A DNA stretch of 64,000 nt from UBA6107 sp034430175 (GTDB lineage: Bacteria; Chloroflexota; Anaerolineae; Anaerolineales; Anaerolineaceae), in assembly GCA_034430175.1 (NCBI GenBank), contig DAOUFI010000024.1, positions 1-64,000 on the forward strand, in the 5' to 3' direction. The position numbers and the translations under genes were made by a program. The notes under the pieces are model-generated. The model was not told the DNA's origin. It was given only the letters and a program-made list of their open reading frames with translations, and ran no database searches. Shown one piece after another: positions 1 through 9,294 of the stretch (position 1 is its first letter; the number at the start of each line of letters is the position of its first letter).

Positions 1-215
1 CCCCACAACAAACACCTCGAAACTCGGGGTGTTTTGTGTTTTTTTCGAAGACGCAAAGTTCTTTCTTGGGGGCAGGCCCCCTCTCGCCCCACAATGAACA
101 CTCCGAAACACGGGGTGTTTTGTGTTTATTCCGAATATGCAAAGTTCGGTCATGGGGGCAGGCCCCCTCTCGCCCCACAATGAACACTCCGAAACACGGG
201 GTGTTTTGTGTTTTT
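1..215. repeat. 86-bp tandem repeat array (2.5 copies)
   Basis: Two full copies (1-86 and 87-172) and a partial third (173 to about 215) of an 86-bp unit. Each unit has two inverted repeats: one of the form AACAC..CCG/CGGGGTGTT around a 5-nt AAACA or AAACT loop followed by a T-rich run, and a G5/C5 hairpin around CAGG. Copy 1 differs from copies 2 and 3 in the hairpin arm but still pairs through G-T wobble, so the fold is kept. The array probably extends beyond the left edge. The reading frames across it are repeat artefacts. The hairpin plus T-rich tail resembles an intrinsic terminator. Confidence 0.85.
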
Positions 216-516
216 ATCGAACAGTTATTGGTTCGAGAAATATTTATTATCACAACTTTTTTTCCTCAAAATGCAAGAATTTCCCAAACTTGAACGGTTC
301 TTTGAAATTATTCATAAAAAATTTTTCTGATGATGTTTTCCTTTTTTTATATATTATTAAAATCTAGTCCTTGAAAAAATCACAAAATGATGAAATTAAT
401 TTATACTAGTTCAATACTTTTTACTCGGAACATTATTTAGGGGTTTTTTGGGAGTATTACGTTTAAAATATTTCAGGAAATAATAGTGGAAGAATTTTGA
501 GATAGAAAAGGTAGTC
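216..516. other. AT-rich intergenic stretch, nothing recognised
   Basis: About 300 bases between the repeat array and the first gene. It is very AT-rich with several T runs. I see no convincing reading frame, RNA or good -35/-10 pair. It presumably holds the promoter of the following gene. Confidence 0.5.
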
Positions 517-2070
517 ATGAAAATCAAGAACCCAAACAAGTTTTCATTATTGTTTCTCTACCCATTAATTTTTGGAATTTTCCCGGTAATACATTTGTAT
601 CTAGTGAATTATTTTCAAATTGAGTTTTTTAGAGTGATAAGAAGCATTTTGTTTTCAGTAGTAATTAGCGGTCTGATCGAGATAGCGCTTTTTTTAATCA
701 CTCGAAGAGCATTGATTACTCGGTTAACTTCAACTGCCATCATTTCGATAATTTTCAATTATGGTGCAATTTACTCCTTTTTAGTCGATCATCCGATTTT
801 CGGGATAATGCTGGGTAGGGCTAGATTCCTTATACCGATAACATTGATTGTATTTTGTTCTTTTATTTTCCTGATCATATGGAAGAAGAGCATTTTAAAG
901 CCAGTAGATTGGTTTTTTTCAGCTATTTCGTTAATTCTTATGATTTTAATGGTTTTCAATATGGGATCCCTGCTCTATACTTCGAAACGAGCAAATATTG
1001 GAAATTCACAAGATAAGAATAATGTGATTGTTCAGAATCAAGTCACAAAACCCGATATTTATAATATTGTTCTGGATGGATACACAAATTCGACTGCATT
1101 AGAAGAGGATTTTGGTTTTGATAATTCCTCCTTTGAAAATGAGTTAAAGTCTTTAGGTTTTATCGTACCTAAAAACAGTTTTAGCAACTATGATGAAACA
1201 GTAAGTTCATTGTCTTCTAGTTTAAATATGGATTGGGTGAGTAACCTTGTCCAAGGTCATGAAATTGATCCATACCGGATCAAATTGGTCGACAAATTGG
1301 TTAATAATGATGTTCGAGGTATTCTCACGGATCAAGGATATAAAATCTTTACATTTGAAAATGAATTCAAGTGGTCTTTGTGGACCAATGTCGATTTTTA
1401 TGAAACACCAAGAAGTCGAAAATTAATTACCAGTCCATTAAATTCTTTTGAATTGATGTTTATAAAGAACACTATTGGTTGCTTGGCAATCAACTATGAT
1501 AAATTGATTTTCAATAGATTTCTTGACAATATTGGAAAAGCAAATTTAGATAAATATCAAGAACAAAGTTATATATTCAACACATTGGGAAATTTACCAG
1601 AATATGTCACACCAAAATTTGTATTTGCTCATATTACAACAACACACGTTCCATATGTGTTTGATGAAAACGGATCTTCTATGCCCATGGAATTTCAAGG
1701 AAGTAATGACAATACAGATTTTAACGATCCACGAATCAAAGATGGATATATTATTTCAATAAAATATACCAATAGAAGAATTTTGGAAATTGTCTCAAAA
1801 ATTGTCGCGGATGATCCAAATGCAATAATAATTATTCAAGGAGACCATGGTTATCCGGGAGAACATCGGCATAATATTTTTCTTGCTATCTATGATAAGA
1901 AAAGCAGTATAAATCAGAATGATTGCATAACGCCGATAAATCTTTATCGATATCTATTTAATAACTGGTTTGATTCTTCTCTTCCGATAGTTGACGACGA
2001 AATTTTTAAGACAGTCATATCTGAACAATATCAATATCAGTTAATTGGAACTTGCTCAGATCTCCCTTAA
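517..2070 (+). CDS. Membrane-anchored sulfatase/alkaline-phosphatase-superfamily-like protein
   Basis: 517 residues. The first ~160 residues hold about five hydrophobic membrane segments. The rest is an extracytoplasmic domain starting near residue 175 with a KPDIYNIVLDGY motif, typical of the first metal-binding strand of membrane sulfatase-like or LTA-synthase-like hydrolases. A late GDHG motif (residues ~442-445) fits the metal-binding Asp-His of the superfamily. The substrate cannot be told; such proteins usually modify cell-surface polymers. The start ATG follows an AAAGG stretch. The gene is clearly more AT-rich than nearly everything downstream, which could mean recent transfer. It lies 35 nt before the next membrane protein and may be co-transcribed with it. 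Confidence 0.7.
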   Translation: MKIKNPNKFSLLFLYPLIFGIFPVIHLYLVNYFQIEFFRVIRSILFSVVISGLIEIALFLITRRALITRLTSTAIISIIFNYGAIYSFLVDHPIFGIMLGRARFLIPITLIVFCSFIFLIIWKKSILKPVDWFFSAISLILMILMVFNMGSLLYTSKRANIGNSQDKNNVIVQNQVTKPDIYNIVLDGYTNSTALEEDFGFDNSSFENELKSLGFIVPKNSFSNYDETVSSLSSSLNMDWVSNLVQGHEIDPYRIKLVDKLVNNDVRGILTDQGYKIFTFENEFKWSLWTNVDFYETPRSRKLITSPLNSFELMFIKNTIGCLAINYDKLIFNRFLDNIGKANLDKYQEQSYIFNTLGNLPEYVTPKFVFAHITTTHVPYVFDENGSSMPMEFQGSNDNTDFNDPRIKDGYIISIKYTNRRILEIVSKIVADDPNAIIIIQGDHGYPGEHRHNIFLAIYDKKSSINQNDCITPINLYRYLFNNWFDSSLPIVDDEIFKTVISEQYQYQLIGTCSDLP

Positions 2071-2105
2071 TGGACAAAACCATATTTATTATCTAGGGTC
2101 GGATA

Positions 2106-3836
2106 ATGGCTCTTCTGCATGATGGCTTCTTAATTTTATTAAAATTTTCATTGCAGGTGGGAATCTTTTATTTAACGAGTATTGGGCTGGGATTGCTCTG
2201 GCTGAACCGTTTGCGAGCTAGCAGTGATTTATCTTTCCTTACCAAATGCTCTTTAGCCCTGATCCTTGGTTTAATTCCTCTTTCGCTTTTTTCATATCTT
2301 TTCATCCAACTGGCAATTGTTTGGCCACTGGCGTTCATATTGGGATCCTTTCTACTTACCGCGGTGGGACTTATCTCAAGTTTCTGGAACATCAGAAAAC
2401 TGGACTTGGTAAATGCATCCGGTCGCAATTGGTTGACAGGTGGAGCGATACTTGTTGGTTTCTTTCTTTATTTGTCATTGCGAATGGCATATTTGAAAGA
2501 GATCATCCTACCGCCGTATACCGATTCCGTGGCGCATTACCAGATCGTCAAGAGTCTTATTGAGCCAAAGTTGACGGCACCTTTCTTTTCCACTCCTTTT
2601 TACCACCTGGGGTTCCACAGTATCACGGCCTGGTTTTCAGAGATCACTGGCCTTTTACCGGAATATATCATTTCACTTGCCGGGCAGATGACCCTGAGCC
2701 TGTTTCCAGTTTCACTTTTCGCTCTTGTATATATTCTCAAGAACGATTGGAAATCTGCCCTTTTAACCTCACTTGTTGGCGCATTTTTCTGGACGATGCC
2801 GGCACACGCGGTGGATTGGGGTAAATTTCCAACGCTGTGCGCATTGGTTTTGCTTCCCGCTGCGATTGGCTTATTTATTTTAATCACAAGCATTGGTAAA
2901 GATAAACACAAAATTAGTCAATTATTAATTAATAGCGCTATCCTGATTATTGGGATATTGTTCATTCACAGCCGAATGTTGATCTGCTTCATGATATTCC
3001 TCGGATGTTACTATCTCAACAGATGGGTCAATCAACGTATATTTCGTGCTTTCGATCTCGCAATCTCTTTTTCAAGTCTGGCGATTTTAGCGGCGTTGAT
3101 CTTTACGAACAAAGAACTGGCTAACCTTTACTCAATTCCTCTAGGGTCTCTCATTGTTTTGGCATCGTTCTCGCTCGCCAGCGCCTGGTTTCATCCTCGG
3201 ATGACAACAGTCGTGGCTTTTTGCGGAATCCTGATGTTCGTATTGATGTACATCCCCATACCCATGGCTTTGACCAGGTATAGTAGCACCTGGATGGATA
3301 TGCCATTTTTAAAGATTTTCTATTCGCTGACGTTTACTCTTTTGGTTGGTAGTGGATTAAACTCGGTAATGGATTGGGTGACGCATTATCGATTTGGAAA
3401 ATATCCCGCCTGGGTGGTGGTTATTTGCCTGGTGTTTTGGATGGGGATTCACCAATCGTATCTGCCGGACAAAAGCTGCAATTATGTTACTTCGTCGGAC
3501 ACATCCATGTTCACGTGGATCAAGAGCAATTTGCCACAGGACGCCCAAATTGCTATACCTGGGAGGTTGGATGTATTGCCGGAATATGGCACCGATGCCG
3601 GGATTTGGATCACAAGTATGACAGGAAGGTCGACTTTTTTGCTTCCTTATTACTATGCCTGGACTTTGCCAAAATCGCACGAAAAATTGTGTTCAAAAGG
3701 TGTCGTTTACATTTTTGTGAGTTCTCATGATTTGAGTTTTCAAGGTGATCTGGCAACTAGCCCTGAATGGTATCAGCCCATTTCAAATATCGAAAGAACA
3801 GCGATCTATCGGGTGATCGGCTGCAGCGCAAAATAG
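2106..3836 (+). CDS. Polytopic membrane protein, GT-C glycosyltransferase-like
   Basis: 576 residues with a dozen or so hydrophobic segments and a soluble C-terminal tail of ~110 residues. A PPYTDSVAHYQ segment after the first membrane block resembles the acidic first-loop region of GT-C enzymes that use polyprenyl-phosphate sugars. The C-terminal part (MFTWIKSNLPQDAQIAIPG...) resembles the tail of uncharacterised bacterial membrane glycosyltransferases. No specific family is certain. It follows the sulfatase-like gene and converges on the peptidase gene, ending 9 nt from it. A role in envelope glycosylation is inference. Confidence 0.6.
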   Translation: MALLHDGFLILLKFSLQVGIFYLTSIGLGLLWLNRLRASSDLSFLTKCSLALILGLIPLSLFSYLFIQLAIVWPLAFILGSFLLTAVGLISSFWNIRKLDLVNASGRNWLTGGAILVGFFLYLSLRMAYLKEIILPPYTDSVAHYQIVKSLIEPKLTAPFFSTPFYHLGFHSITAWFSEITGLLPEYIISLAGQMTLSLFPVSLFALVYILKNDWKSALLTSLVGAFFWTMPAHAVDWGKFPTLCALVLLPAAIGLFILITSIGKDKHKISQLLINSAILIIGILFIHSRMLICFMIFLGCYYLNRWVNQRIFRAFDLAISFSSLAILAALIFTNKELANLYSIPLGSLIVLASFSLASAWFHPRMTTVVAFCGILMFVLMYIPIPMALTRYSSTWMDMPFLKIFYSLTFTLLVGSGLNSVMDWVTHYRFGKYPAWVVVICLVFWMGIHQSYLPDKSCNYVTSSDTSMFTWIKSNLPQDAQIAIPGRLDVLPEYGTDAGIWITSMTGRSTFLLPYYYAWTLPKSHEKLCSKGVVYIFVSSHDLSFQGDLATSPEWYQPISNIERTAIYRVIGCSAK

Positions 3837-3845
3837 AGTTTGGGG

Positions 3846-5369
3846 TTATTGGTAAACCCATTCATTGAACATGTCAGTAAGATCGCAGTCGCATTCTTTT
3901 TCAGCCAGTTCCTTGAACCCATCTGTAGTAGCGATACCCCATTTGTACTTTAAGAAATAGTCTTTAATAAATTGATTGAAAGCTTCATCACCGATGGTTT
4001 TTGAGAGTTCATAGATAAAGATCGGTCCTCGCCCGTAAACGATACCGCTGTATTCACGCCCTTCGTAACTACCTGCTGGCAAACCGATTGCTTTATCCAA
4101 CCGATTCACACGATCCCACCGGTAATACCAGGTAGCTTTGTAATTATTAAAACCCGCTGTACCGTACTGATCCAAATAATATAGGGCAGTGATGTACTGG
4201 GTCATGGATTCATCCAACCAGGGTTCATTGATCTGATCGTCTCCCACGACGTTATAAAACCACTGGTGACCGACTTCATGGGCTACGGTGGATTCCAGAA
4301 ATGACTCAGCGGATTGTCCACTCAACTGTGCACCGGATTCATACAATGAGTAGTTGATACCGACGATCCCCGGATATTCGATCCCATAGGCGCCCTGCAT
4401 GGGTGTGGATACAACATCGAATTCTGTATAGGGGTAGGTGCCAATGTATTTGTTGAATGCCTTGATGGCATTTACCGCGGTGGAAAGGGCAAAAGCTGCG
4501 CCTTCTTCCAACCCTGGTAAGGAGTAACTGTTCACCGTTGTTTCGCCGATATTTTGGCTAATGACTTTAAATTCATCGCTGGCGGCTATGTAGAAATCAC
4601 GAGAAGGCCCTTGAGCGAAGGTGACCGTCTGTTTTCCGGCCTTCGTCGAAGTATCTACTCTTACGCCTGAGGTGACCAGCACAAGTTTCTCAGGGGCTGT
4701 CACTTTCACGAGGTAAAAACTGGCATCTTGAAATGTTGTATCTGAATTGGGTGGTATCTGACCTTTATGCCAACCTTTGTCGTCGAAAACCGGAATGGCA
4801 GGATAAAAACCATCCAGAACAAGGATATTATCGATATATCCAAACAGACCATAGTTGCCACCGGCATCCTGTGGCAGGTAAACTTTGAAACCGAGGTGTA
4901 TGATTATGGATTTTCCGGGCTCAAGGGGAGTGGGGAGTGAAATTTTTACGGTGGTTTGATTCTGTTCATATTGTAGGGTGACGATTTCTCCATCAACTAA
5001 CGCTGTGGTAATAGTTGATGACCCGCCTTCCATGTTGGGGAATAACTGAAAATAGACCTCGTTCAAAGCTTGATCTTCCTGGTTGGTGTAACGGATTTCT
5101 TCATCGCCGGTAAGTGATAAGCGATCATCTGCGATGGAAATATTGATGTGGTAGATACTGGCATTTTGCATGGAAGTTAAATCAGATTGCTCGGAGGAGA
5201 CCAAACCGGATCCATAAATCGAATAATCTTTCCAGGCATCCCCAATCGTTTGCGATACCTGCTTCGAGGCGGTTGTGGATGGATTGGATTGGATGAATAC
5301 AGGTGAATGAGCGCAGGAGACAAGCGCCAGAATAAAAGCAAATGGAAAATATCGCCATTGATCTTTCAT
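3846..5369 (-). CDS. M1-family (gluzincin) metallopeptidase lipoprotein
   Basis: 507 residues. The N-terminus is a lipoprotein signal with lipobox LVSC (Cys19), so it is probably exported and lipid-anchored. An N-terminal beta-rich region with LTGDEEIRYTNQ precedes the catalytic domain. The zinc site is explicit: HEVGH at 364-368 and the third ligand Glu387 in WLDES, the HExxH-x18-E spacing of M1 aminopeptidases. It is shorter than full M1 aminopeptidases, and I do not see the canonical GAMEN exopeptidase motif; MQGAYGIEYP stands near the expected place. A GGAGGAGG ribosome-binding site lies about 7 nt before ATG 5369. Monocistronic. Confidence 0.85.
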   Translation of the reverse strand: MKDQWRYFPFAFILALVSCAHSPVFIQSNPSTTASKQVSQTIGDAWKDYSIYGSGLVSSEQSDLTSMQNASIYHINISIADDRLSLTGDEEIRYTNQEDQALNEVYFQLFPNMEGGSSTITTALVDGEIVTLQYEQNQTTVKISLPTPLEPGKSIIIHLGFKVYLPQDAGGNYGLFGYIDNILVLDGFYPAIPVFDDKGWHKGQIPPNSDTTFQDASFYLVKVTAPEKLVLVTSGVRVDTSTKAGKQTVTFAQGPSRDFYIAASDEFKVISQNIGETTVNSYSLPGLEEGAAFALSTAVNAIKAFNKYIGTYPYTEFDVVSTPMQGAYGIEYPGIVGINYSLYESGAQLSGQSAESFLESTVAHEVGHQWFYNVVGDDQINEPWLDESMTQYITALYYLDQYGTAGFNNYKATWYYRWDRVNRLDKAIGLPAGSYEGREYSGIVYGRGPIFIYELSKTIGDEAFNQFIKDYFLKYKWGIATTDGFKELAEKECDCDLTDMFNEWVYQ

Positions 5370-5439
5370 CAGTCCTCCTCCATGGGAATTTGGTTAAACC
5401 ACATGGATTAGTAGAGGATAGCATAAAATAAAACGATTA

Positions 5440-5470
5440 TTAAAGAGAAACCGCGCCATGCGGCGCGGTA
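5440..5470 (-). terminator. Intrinsic terminator of the DUF5679 gene
   Basis: A 7-bp GC-only stem (5451-5457 with 5462-5468) with loop GCAT, followed on the minus strand by a T-rich tail. It lies 19 nt beyond the stop of the small zinc-ribbon gene. Confidence 0.75.
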
Positions 5471-5486
5471 ACATTCTTTTCCTCGA

Positions 5487-5633
5487 TTATTTGCCGAGGA
5501 TTTTATACATCCCGGTTCCACAAACAGCGCATTTTCCTTTGAGTGCTTTTCGGCCGTTTTTCATTGTGACTTGTTCGGTTTTGACCATTTCCTGTTTCTT
5601 TTTGCATTTCATACAATACGCTACTTCTGCCAT
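5487..5633 (-). CDS. DUF5679-like 48-residue zinc ribbon protein
   Basis: A 48-residue protein with two CxxC pairs (C7/C10 and C35/C38) separated by a basic segment ending in NGRKALKGKC. This is the pattern I recall for the DUF5679 family, a one-domain zinc ribbon of unknown function found in Chloroflexota and archaea. The start MAEVAYC follows GGAGGATTGA. It has its own extended -10 promoter and its own terminator, so it is an independent unit. Confidence 0.85.
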   Translation of the reverse strand: MAEVAYCMKCKKKQEMVKTEQVTMKNGRKALKGKCAVCGTGMYKILGK

Positions 5634-5694
5634 TCAATCCTCCTGTCTTTGAACGAACGGGATGGTGGACATCTTAATTTATCCAACCAATGCG

Positions 5695-5703
5695 ATTATA
5701 GCA
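5695..5703 (-). promoter_or_regulatory. Extended -10 promoter for the DUF5679 gene
   Basis: On the minus strand TATAAT (5695-5700) is preceded by TGC, giving TGnTATAAT. There is no good -35 at 17 nt. The expected start near 5688 leaves a leader of ~55 nt. Confidence 0.55.
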
Positions 5704-5839
5704 TAGCAAACCTCAATATCGTTCAACTAATTTCCCGTTGCTTTTCTTGACCTGTTTATCTCAGTAATGGGTATTTTCGCTTGATTTTCAGACTGAAATA
5801 GACTTTAATCAATGTTTGATGATAGTGAAGGAGAAGCCT

Positions 5840-7768
5840 ATGTCAACGAATCCAAAAGTCCAGGGCAGTAAACCTTTTATCCCCACACCTTTACGCAAAC
5901 GGGTGCCGGTACCGACCGATATCGAAATCGCTCAAGAGGCGACTCTAAAACCGATTTCTCAGGTTGCTGATGAATTGGGGTTGTTACCGAGTGAGATCGA
6001 GTTTTACGGAGACACAAAAGCGAAAGTCAAGCTCGATGTCTTGGAGCGCCTGAAAAACCTACCTGACGGGAAATATATCGATGTAACTGCGATCACACCC
6101 ACACCGCTGGGTGAAGGGAAAACCACGACAACCGTTGGCTTAAGTCAAGCCCTTGGGGCACACCTCGGCAAGAATGTGATCACATGCATTCGCCAGCCAT
6201 CGCAAGGGCCAACCTTCGGTATTAAAGGCGGTGCTGCAGGTGGTGGTTACTCACAAGTGGTCCCAATGGAAGAGTTCAATCTTCACCTCACCGGTGATAT
6301 CCATGCGATCACCGCAGCCAATAACCTGATGGCAGCGGCCATCGATGCCCGGATGTTCCATGAGGCTGATGCTACAGATGAGCAATTGTTCAACCGATTA
6401 TTACCAATGGATAAGACCGGAAAGCGGCATTTCACGCGTGGGATGGTCGCTCGATTGGAAAAACTTGGGATCACCGCCGCTGATCCAGATGAGTTAACAA
6501 TTGATGAGAAACGACACCTCTGCCGACTGGATATTGACCCAGCCACAATTACCTGGCGACGTGTAATTGATACTTCGGATCGGTTGTTGCGCGGTATAAA
6601 AATTGGTATGGGCCCAGAGGAGAAAGGGTTTACCCGTGAAACCGGTTTTGATATCACAGTCGCATCAGAGATTATGGCTATTTTGGCGCTGACAACCAGC
6701 CTGAAAGACATGCGTGAGCGTCTGGGCAAGATCGTGATCGGAATCAGTAAATCGGGAGAGGCGATTACAGCGGAAGACCTGGGCGTGGCAGGTGCCATGA
6801 CAGTTCTTATGCGAGACGCGATAAAACCTAACCTGATGCAGACCGTGGAAGGGACACCGGTCTTCGTCCATGCCGGACCATTTGCGAATATCGCTCATGG
6901 CAATTCATCCATTATCGCTGACAAGATAGCATTAAAGTTGGCAGATTACGTTATCACAGAATCCGGCTTTGGTGCTGACATGGGTATGGAAAAATTCTTT
7001 GACATCAAGAGCCGTTATTCGGGACTGATTCCTTCAGCAGTAGTGCTGGTAGCTACTGTGAGAGCATTAAAAATGCACGGTGGTGGACCGAAGGTTGTAG
7101 CTGGTAAACCGCTTGACCCGGCGTATACGCATGAAAACCTTGATTTATTGACCGCGGGTCTGGGAAATATGCTGCATCATATCAAGACAGCGAAGAAGTA
7201 TGGTATTCCTGTGGTGGTCGCGGTCAACCGGTTCCTTTCAGATTCACCGTCCGAGCTCGAACTGGTTCGTAAAGCCGCCATAGAGCAGGGTGGGGCGGAA
7301 GACGCGGTTATCTGCGATCACTGGGAAAAAGGTGGCGAAGGTGCTATCGATCTGGCGAATGCCGTGGTCAAAGCCTGTGAAAAGCCTTCCGATTTCAGAT
7401 TCCTTTATCCTCTCGATTGGTCGATCAAACAAAAGATCGAGACCATTGCTCGAGAGGTTTATGGCGCGGATGGCGTTGATTATTCACCTGAAGCAGAAGA
7501 GCGGATCGCGGAATATACTCGCCTGGGATTCGATAAATTACCGATCTGCATGGCAAAGACGCATTTGAGCCTGAGTCACGATGCGACGCTCAAGGGTGTC
7601 CCCACCGGTTTCCGTATTCCTATCCGAGACATTCGCGCTTCGGTCGGAGCAGGTTTCTTATATCCACTAATTGGAACCATGTCCACCATGCCTGGGCTAC
7701 CCACTCGTCCGGCGTTCATGGAGATAGATATTGAACCAGATACTGGAAGAATCATCGGGTTAAGTTGA
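5840..7768 (+). CDS. fhs: Formate--tetrahydrofolate ligase
   Basis: ATP-dependent ligation of formate to tetrahydrofolate, giving 10-formyl-THF for purine synthesis and one-carbon metabolism. The family is unmistakable: the phosphate-binding motif TPLGEGKTTTTVGL, then RQPSQGPTFGIKGGAAGGGYSQ and the TGDIHAITAANNL block. 642 residues from ATG 5840, longer than the ~557-residue clostridial enzymes; the extra length is mostly N-terminal. I chose 5840 over an in-frame ATG at 5816 because AAGGAG lies 6 nt before it. It stands alone and ends in a perfect 11-bp hairpin. Confidence 0.96.
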   Translation: MSTNPKVQGSKPFIPTPLRKRVPVPTDIEIAQEATLKPISQVADELGLLPSEIEFYGDTKAKVKLDVLERLKNLPDGKYIDVTAITPTPLGEGKTTTTVGLSQALGAHLGKNVITCIRQPSQGPTFGIKGGAAGGGYSQVVPMEEFNLHLTGDIHAITAANNLMAAAIDARMFHEADATDEQLFNRLLPMDKTGKRHFTRGMVARLEKLGITAADPDELTIDEKRHLCRLDIDPATITWRRVIDTSDRLLRGIKIGMGPEEKGFTRETGFDITVASEIMAILALTTSLKDMRERLGKIVIGISKSGEAITAEDLGVAGAMTVLMRDAIKPNLMQTVEGTPVFVHAGPFANIAHGNSSIIADKIALKLADYVITESGFGADMGMEKFFDIKSRYSGLIPSAVVLVATVRALKMHGGGPKVVAGKPLDPAYTHENLDLLTAGLGNMLHHIKTAKKYGIPVVVAVNRFLSDSPSELELVRKAAIEQGGAEDAVICDHWEKGGEGAIDLANAVVKACEKPSDFRFLYPLDWSIKQKIETIAREVYGADGVDYSPEAEERIAEYTRLGFDKLPICMAKTHLSLSHDATLKGVPTGFRIPIRDIRASVGAGFLYPLIGTMSTMPGLPTRPAFMEIDIEPDTGRIIGLS

Positions 7769-7775
7769 TTTCTGG

Positions 7776-7810
7776 CACCCCTGAGGGAATATCCTCGGGG
7801 GTGTTATATT
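7776..7810 (+). terminator. Terminator-like hairpin after fhs
   Basis: An 11-bp stem (7776-7786 with 7793-7803, one G-T pair) with a 6-nt loop and a short TTATATTT tail. The tail is weak, so some read-through into the sensor kinase gene is possible. Confidence 0.7.
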
Positions 7811-7836
7811 TAAGCGAATAGGTGAAGAGTAGAGGC

Positions 7837-9294
7837 ATGGGAAAAAAATTTATTCGGGTTGTTATTTCAATATTAGGTTCAATTACTCTGGTCGGGTTGA
7901 CGGCATTGGGGCTTCATGCCTTATTTTCTTTGCTTAACGTACAAAATATTGCACTGCTCTTTTTATTGCCGGTTATGCTGAGTGCGGCTTTGTGGGGAAT
8001 GGTCTCTGGATTGTTGGCTGGTTTTCTTTCTTTTATTGCTTTCAATTATTTCTTTATTAAACCGTACAACACTCTCCTCGTGCATCAGAGCCAAGATATT
8101 ATCACTCTAGCGATTTTTTTGGTGGTCTCAATCGTTGTCAGTCAGTTGTTGGGCCGTGCTCGTAAATCAGCGTTAACCGCGAAAACACGAGAGTGGGAAG
8201 CCACCCGCATGTACGAGCTGATTTCAGCGCTGGCTGGAGCGAAAACCCAATTGGCTGTAGTGAAGATTCTTGCTGAAAAACTGGTGGATTCTTTTCACCT
8301 TGAAAATACCAGGGTAATTGTGATCGATCCAAGGACAAGACGATCGACGGTTGGGCAGTTCCCTGAGGGTGAAATACCAAACCGAGCGCCTGAAAAAATT
8401 ATCAACATGATGACGTATTGTGAAGAAGAGGGAATCATCCAGATCTGGAGCACAAAGCGTGAACTGATCAAAGAGGAAAACCAGCTTTTAGGTATGTTTT
8501 TGGAACAAAGCGCGTCAGCTATTGAGAGAATCCGCTTATCTGAAAACATGAATAAACTTCAGGTTTTGGAAGAAAGCGATCACCTTAAAACTTCCCTGCT
8601 CAATTCTGTATCGCATGAATTGCGTTCTCCATTGGCTGCGATCAAAGCCTCTATTTCCAGTCTCCGCAGCGGTACGGTTAAATGGGAACTTGCGGCCAGG
8701 AATGATCTACTGGCAACGATCGAGGAAGAAACAGATCGCTTAAATCAACTTGTCGGGAATTTGCTTGACATGTCGCGGATTGAATCCGGCTCGCTCAAAC
8801 CCAACTTGCGATTAAACTCATTGGCAGAGATTGCCAGAGGTGTTGTTCAGAAAATGAGCAATCAAACCCAGAACCATACTATTGAGTTTGATATTCCCGA
8901 CGATTTGCCATCGGTATTATCGGATTACGTTTTACTCGAACAGGTTTTCTCAAACCTGATAAGTAACAGTGTAAAATATGCGCCATCTCAGACTCCCATT
9001 GTGATCTCCTCCAGGGTTGAAGGGGAGAATATAGTTACTAGAGTGAAGAATCAGAGTCCAAGGGTAGAAAAAAATGATCTGGAGCATATTTTTGAAAAAT
9101 TTTATCGGGTAACCAAAGCTGATAAGGTCCTCGGCACCGGGTTGGGGCTTTCAATTTGCAAGGGAATCATCGAAGCTCATGGCGGAGCAATTTGGGCAGC
9201 GAATTCAATGGACGGATTCACGTTTATTTTTACTTTGCCCTTGGCTCAAAGTGGAAATGCTCATCAAAACTTGGAGGTTGCAGAACATGGATAA
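7837..9294 (+). CDS. KdpD-like membrane sensor histidine kinase (DUF4118)
   Basis: About 485 residues. Four close hydrophobic segments (residues ~5-105) match the DUF4118 transmembrane module of KdpD. A GAF-like stretch follows, then the kinase core: phospho-acceptor His in SVSHELRSPLAA (residue ~260), N-box NLISNSVKYAP and G-box GTGLGLSICKG. It lacks the large N-terminal KdpD and USP domains of E. coli KdpD, so it is the short form. A GTG at 7822 in the same frame is the alternative start; neither start has a strong Shine-Dalgarno. It overlaps the response regulator by 8 nt and lies upstream of a KimA-like K+ transporter. Confidence 0.88.
   Translation: MGKKFIRVVISILGSITLVGLTALGLHALFSLLNVQNIALLFLLPVMLSAALWGMVSGLLAGFLSFIAFNYFFIKPYNTLLVHQSQDIITLAIFLVVSIVVSQLLGRARKSALTAKTREWEATRMYELISALAGAKTQLAVVKILAEKLVDSFHLENTRVIVIDPRTRRSTVGQFPEGEIPNRAPEKIINMMTYCEEEGIIQIWSTKRELIKEENQLLGMFLEQSASAIERIRLSENMNKLQVLEESDHLKTSLLNSVSHELRSPLAAIKASISSLRSGTVKWELAARNDLLATIEEETDRLNQLVGNLLDMSRIESGSLKPNLRLNSLAEIARGVVQKMSNQTQNHTIEFDIPDDLPSVLSDYVLLEQVFSNLISNSVKYAPSQTPIVISSRVEGENIVTRVKNQSPRVEKNDLEHIFEKFYRVTKADKVLGTGLGLSICKGIIEAHGGAIWAANSMDGFTFIFTLPLAQSGNAHQNLEVAEHG

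Noticed and set aside
36..210. CRISPR array
   Set aside because: The 86-bp repeats are adjacent without unique spacers, and no cas genes lie in the window.
36..367. Two overlapping short reading frames at the left edge
   Set aside because: Both run through the 86-bp tandem repeats and translate repeat copies; no ribosome-binding site or family.
5458..5652. 64-residue plus-strand frame
   Set aside because: It is the antisense of the DUF5679 zinc-ribbon gene and its terminator.
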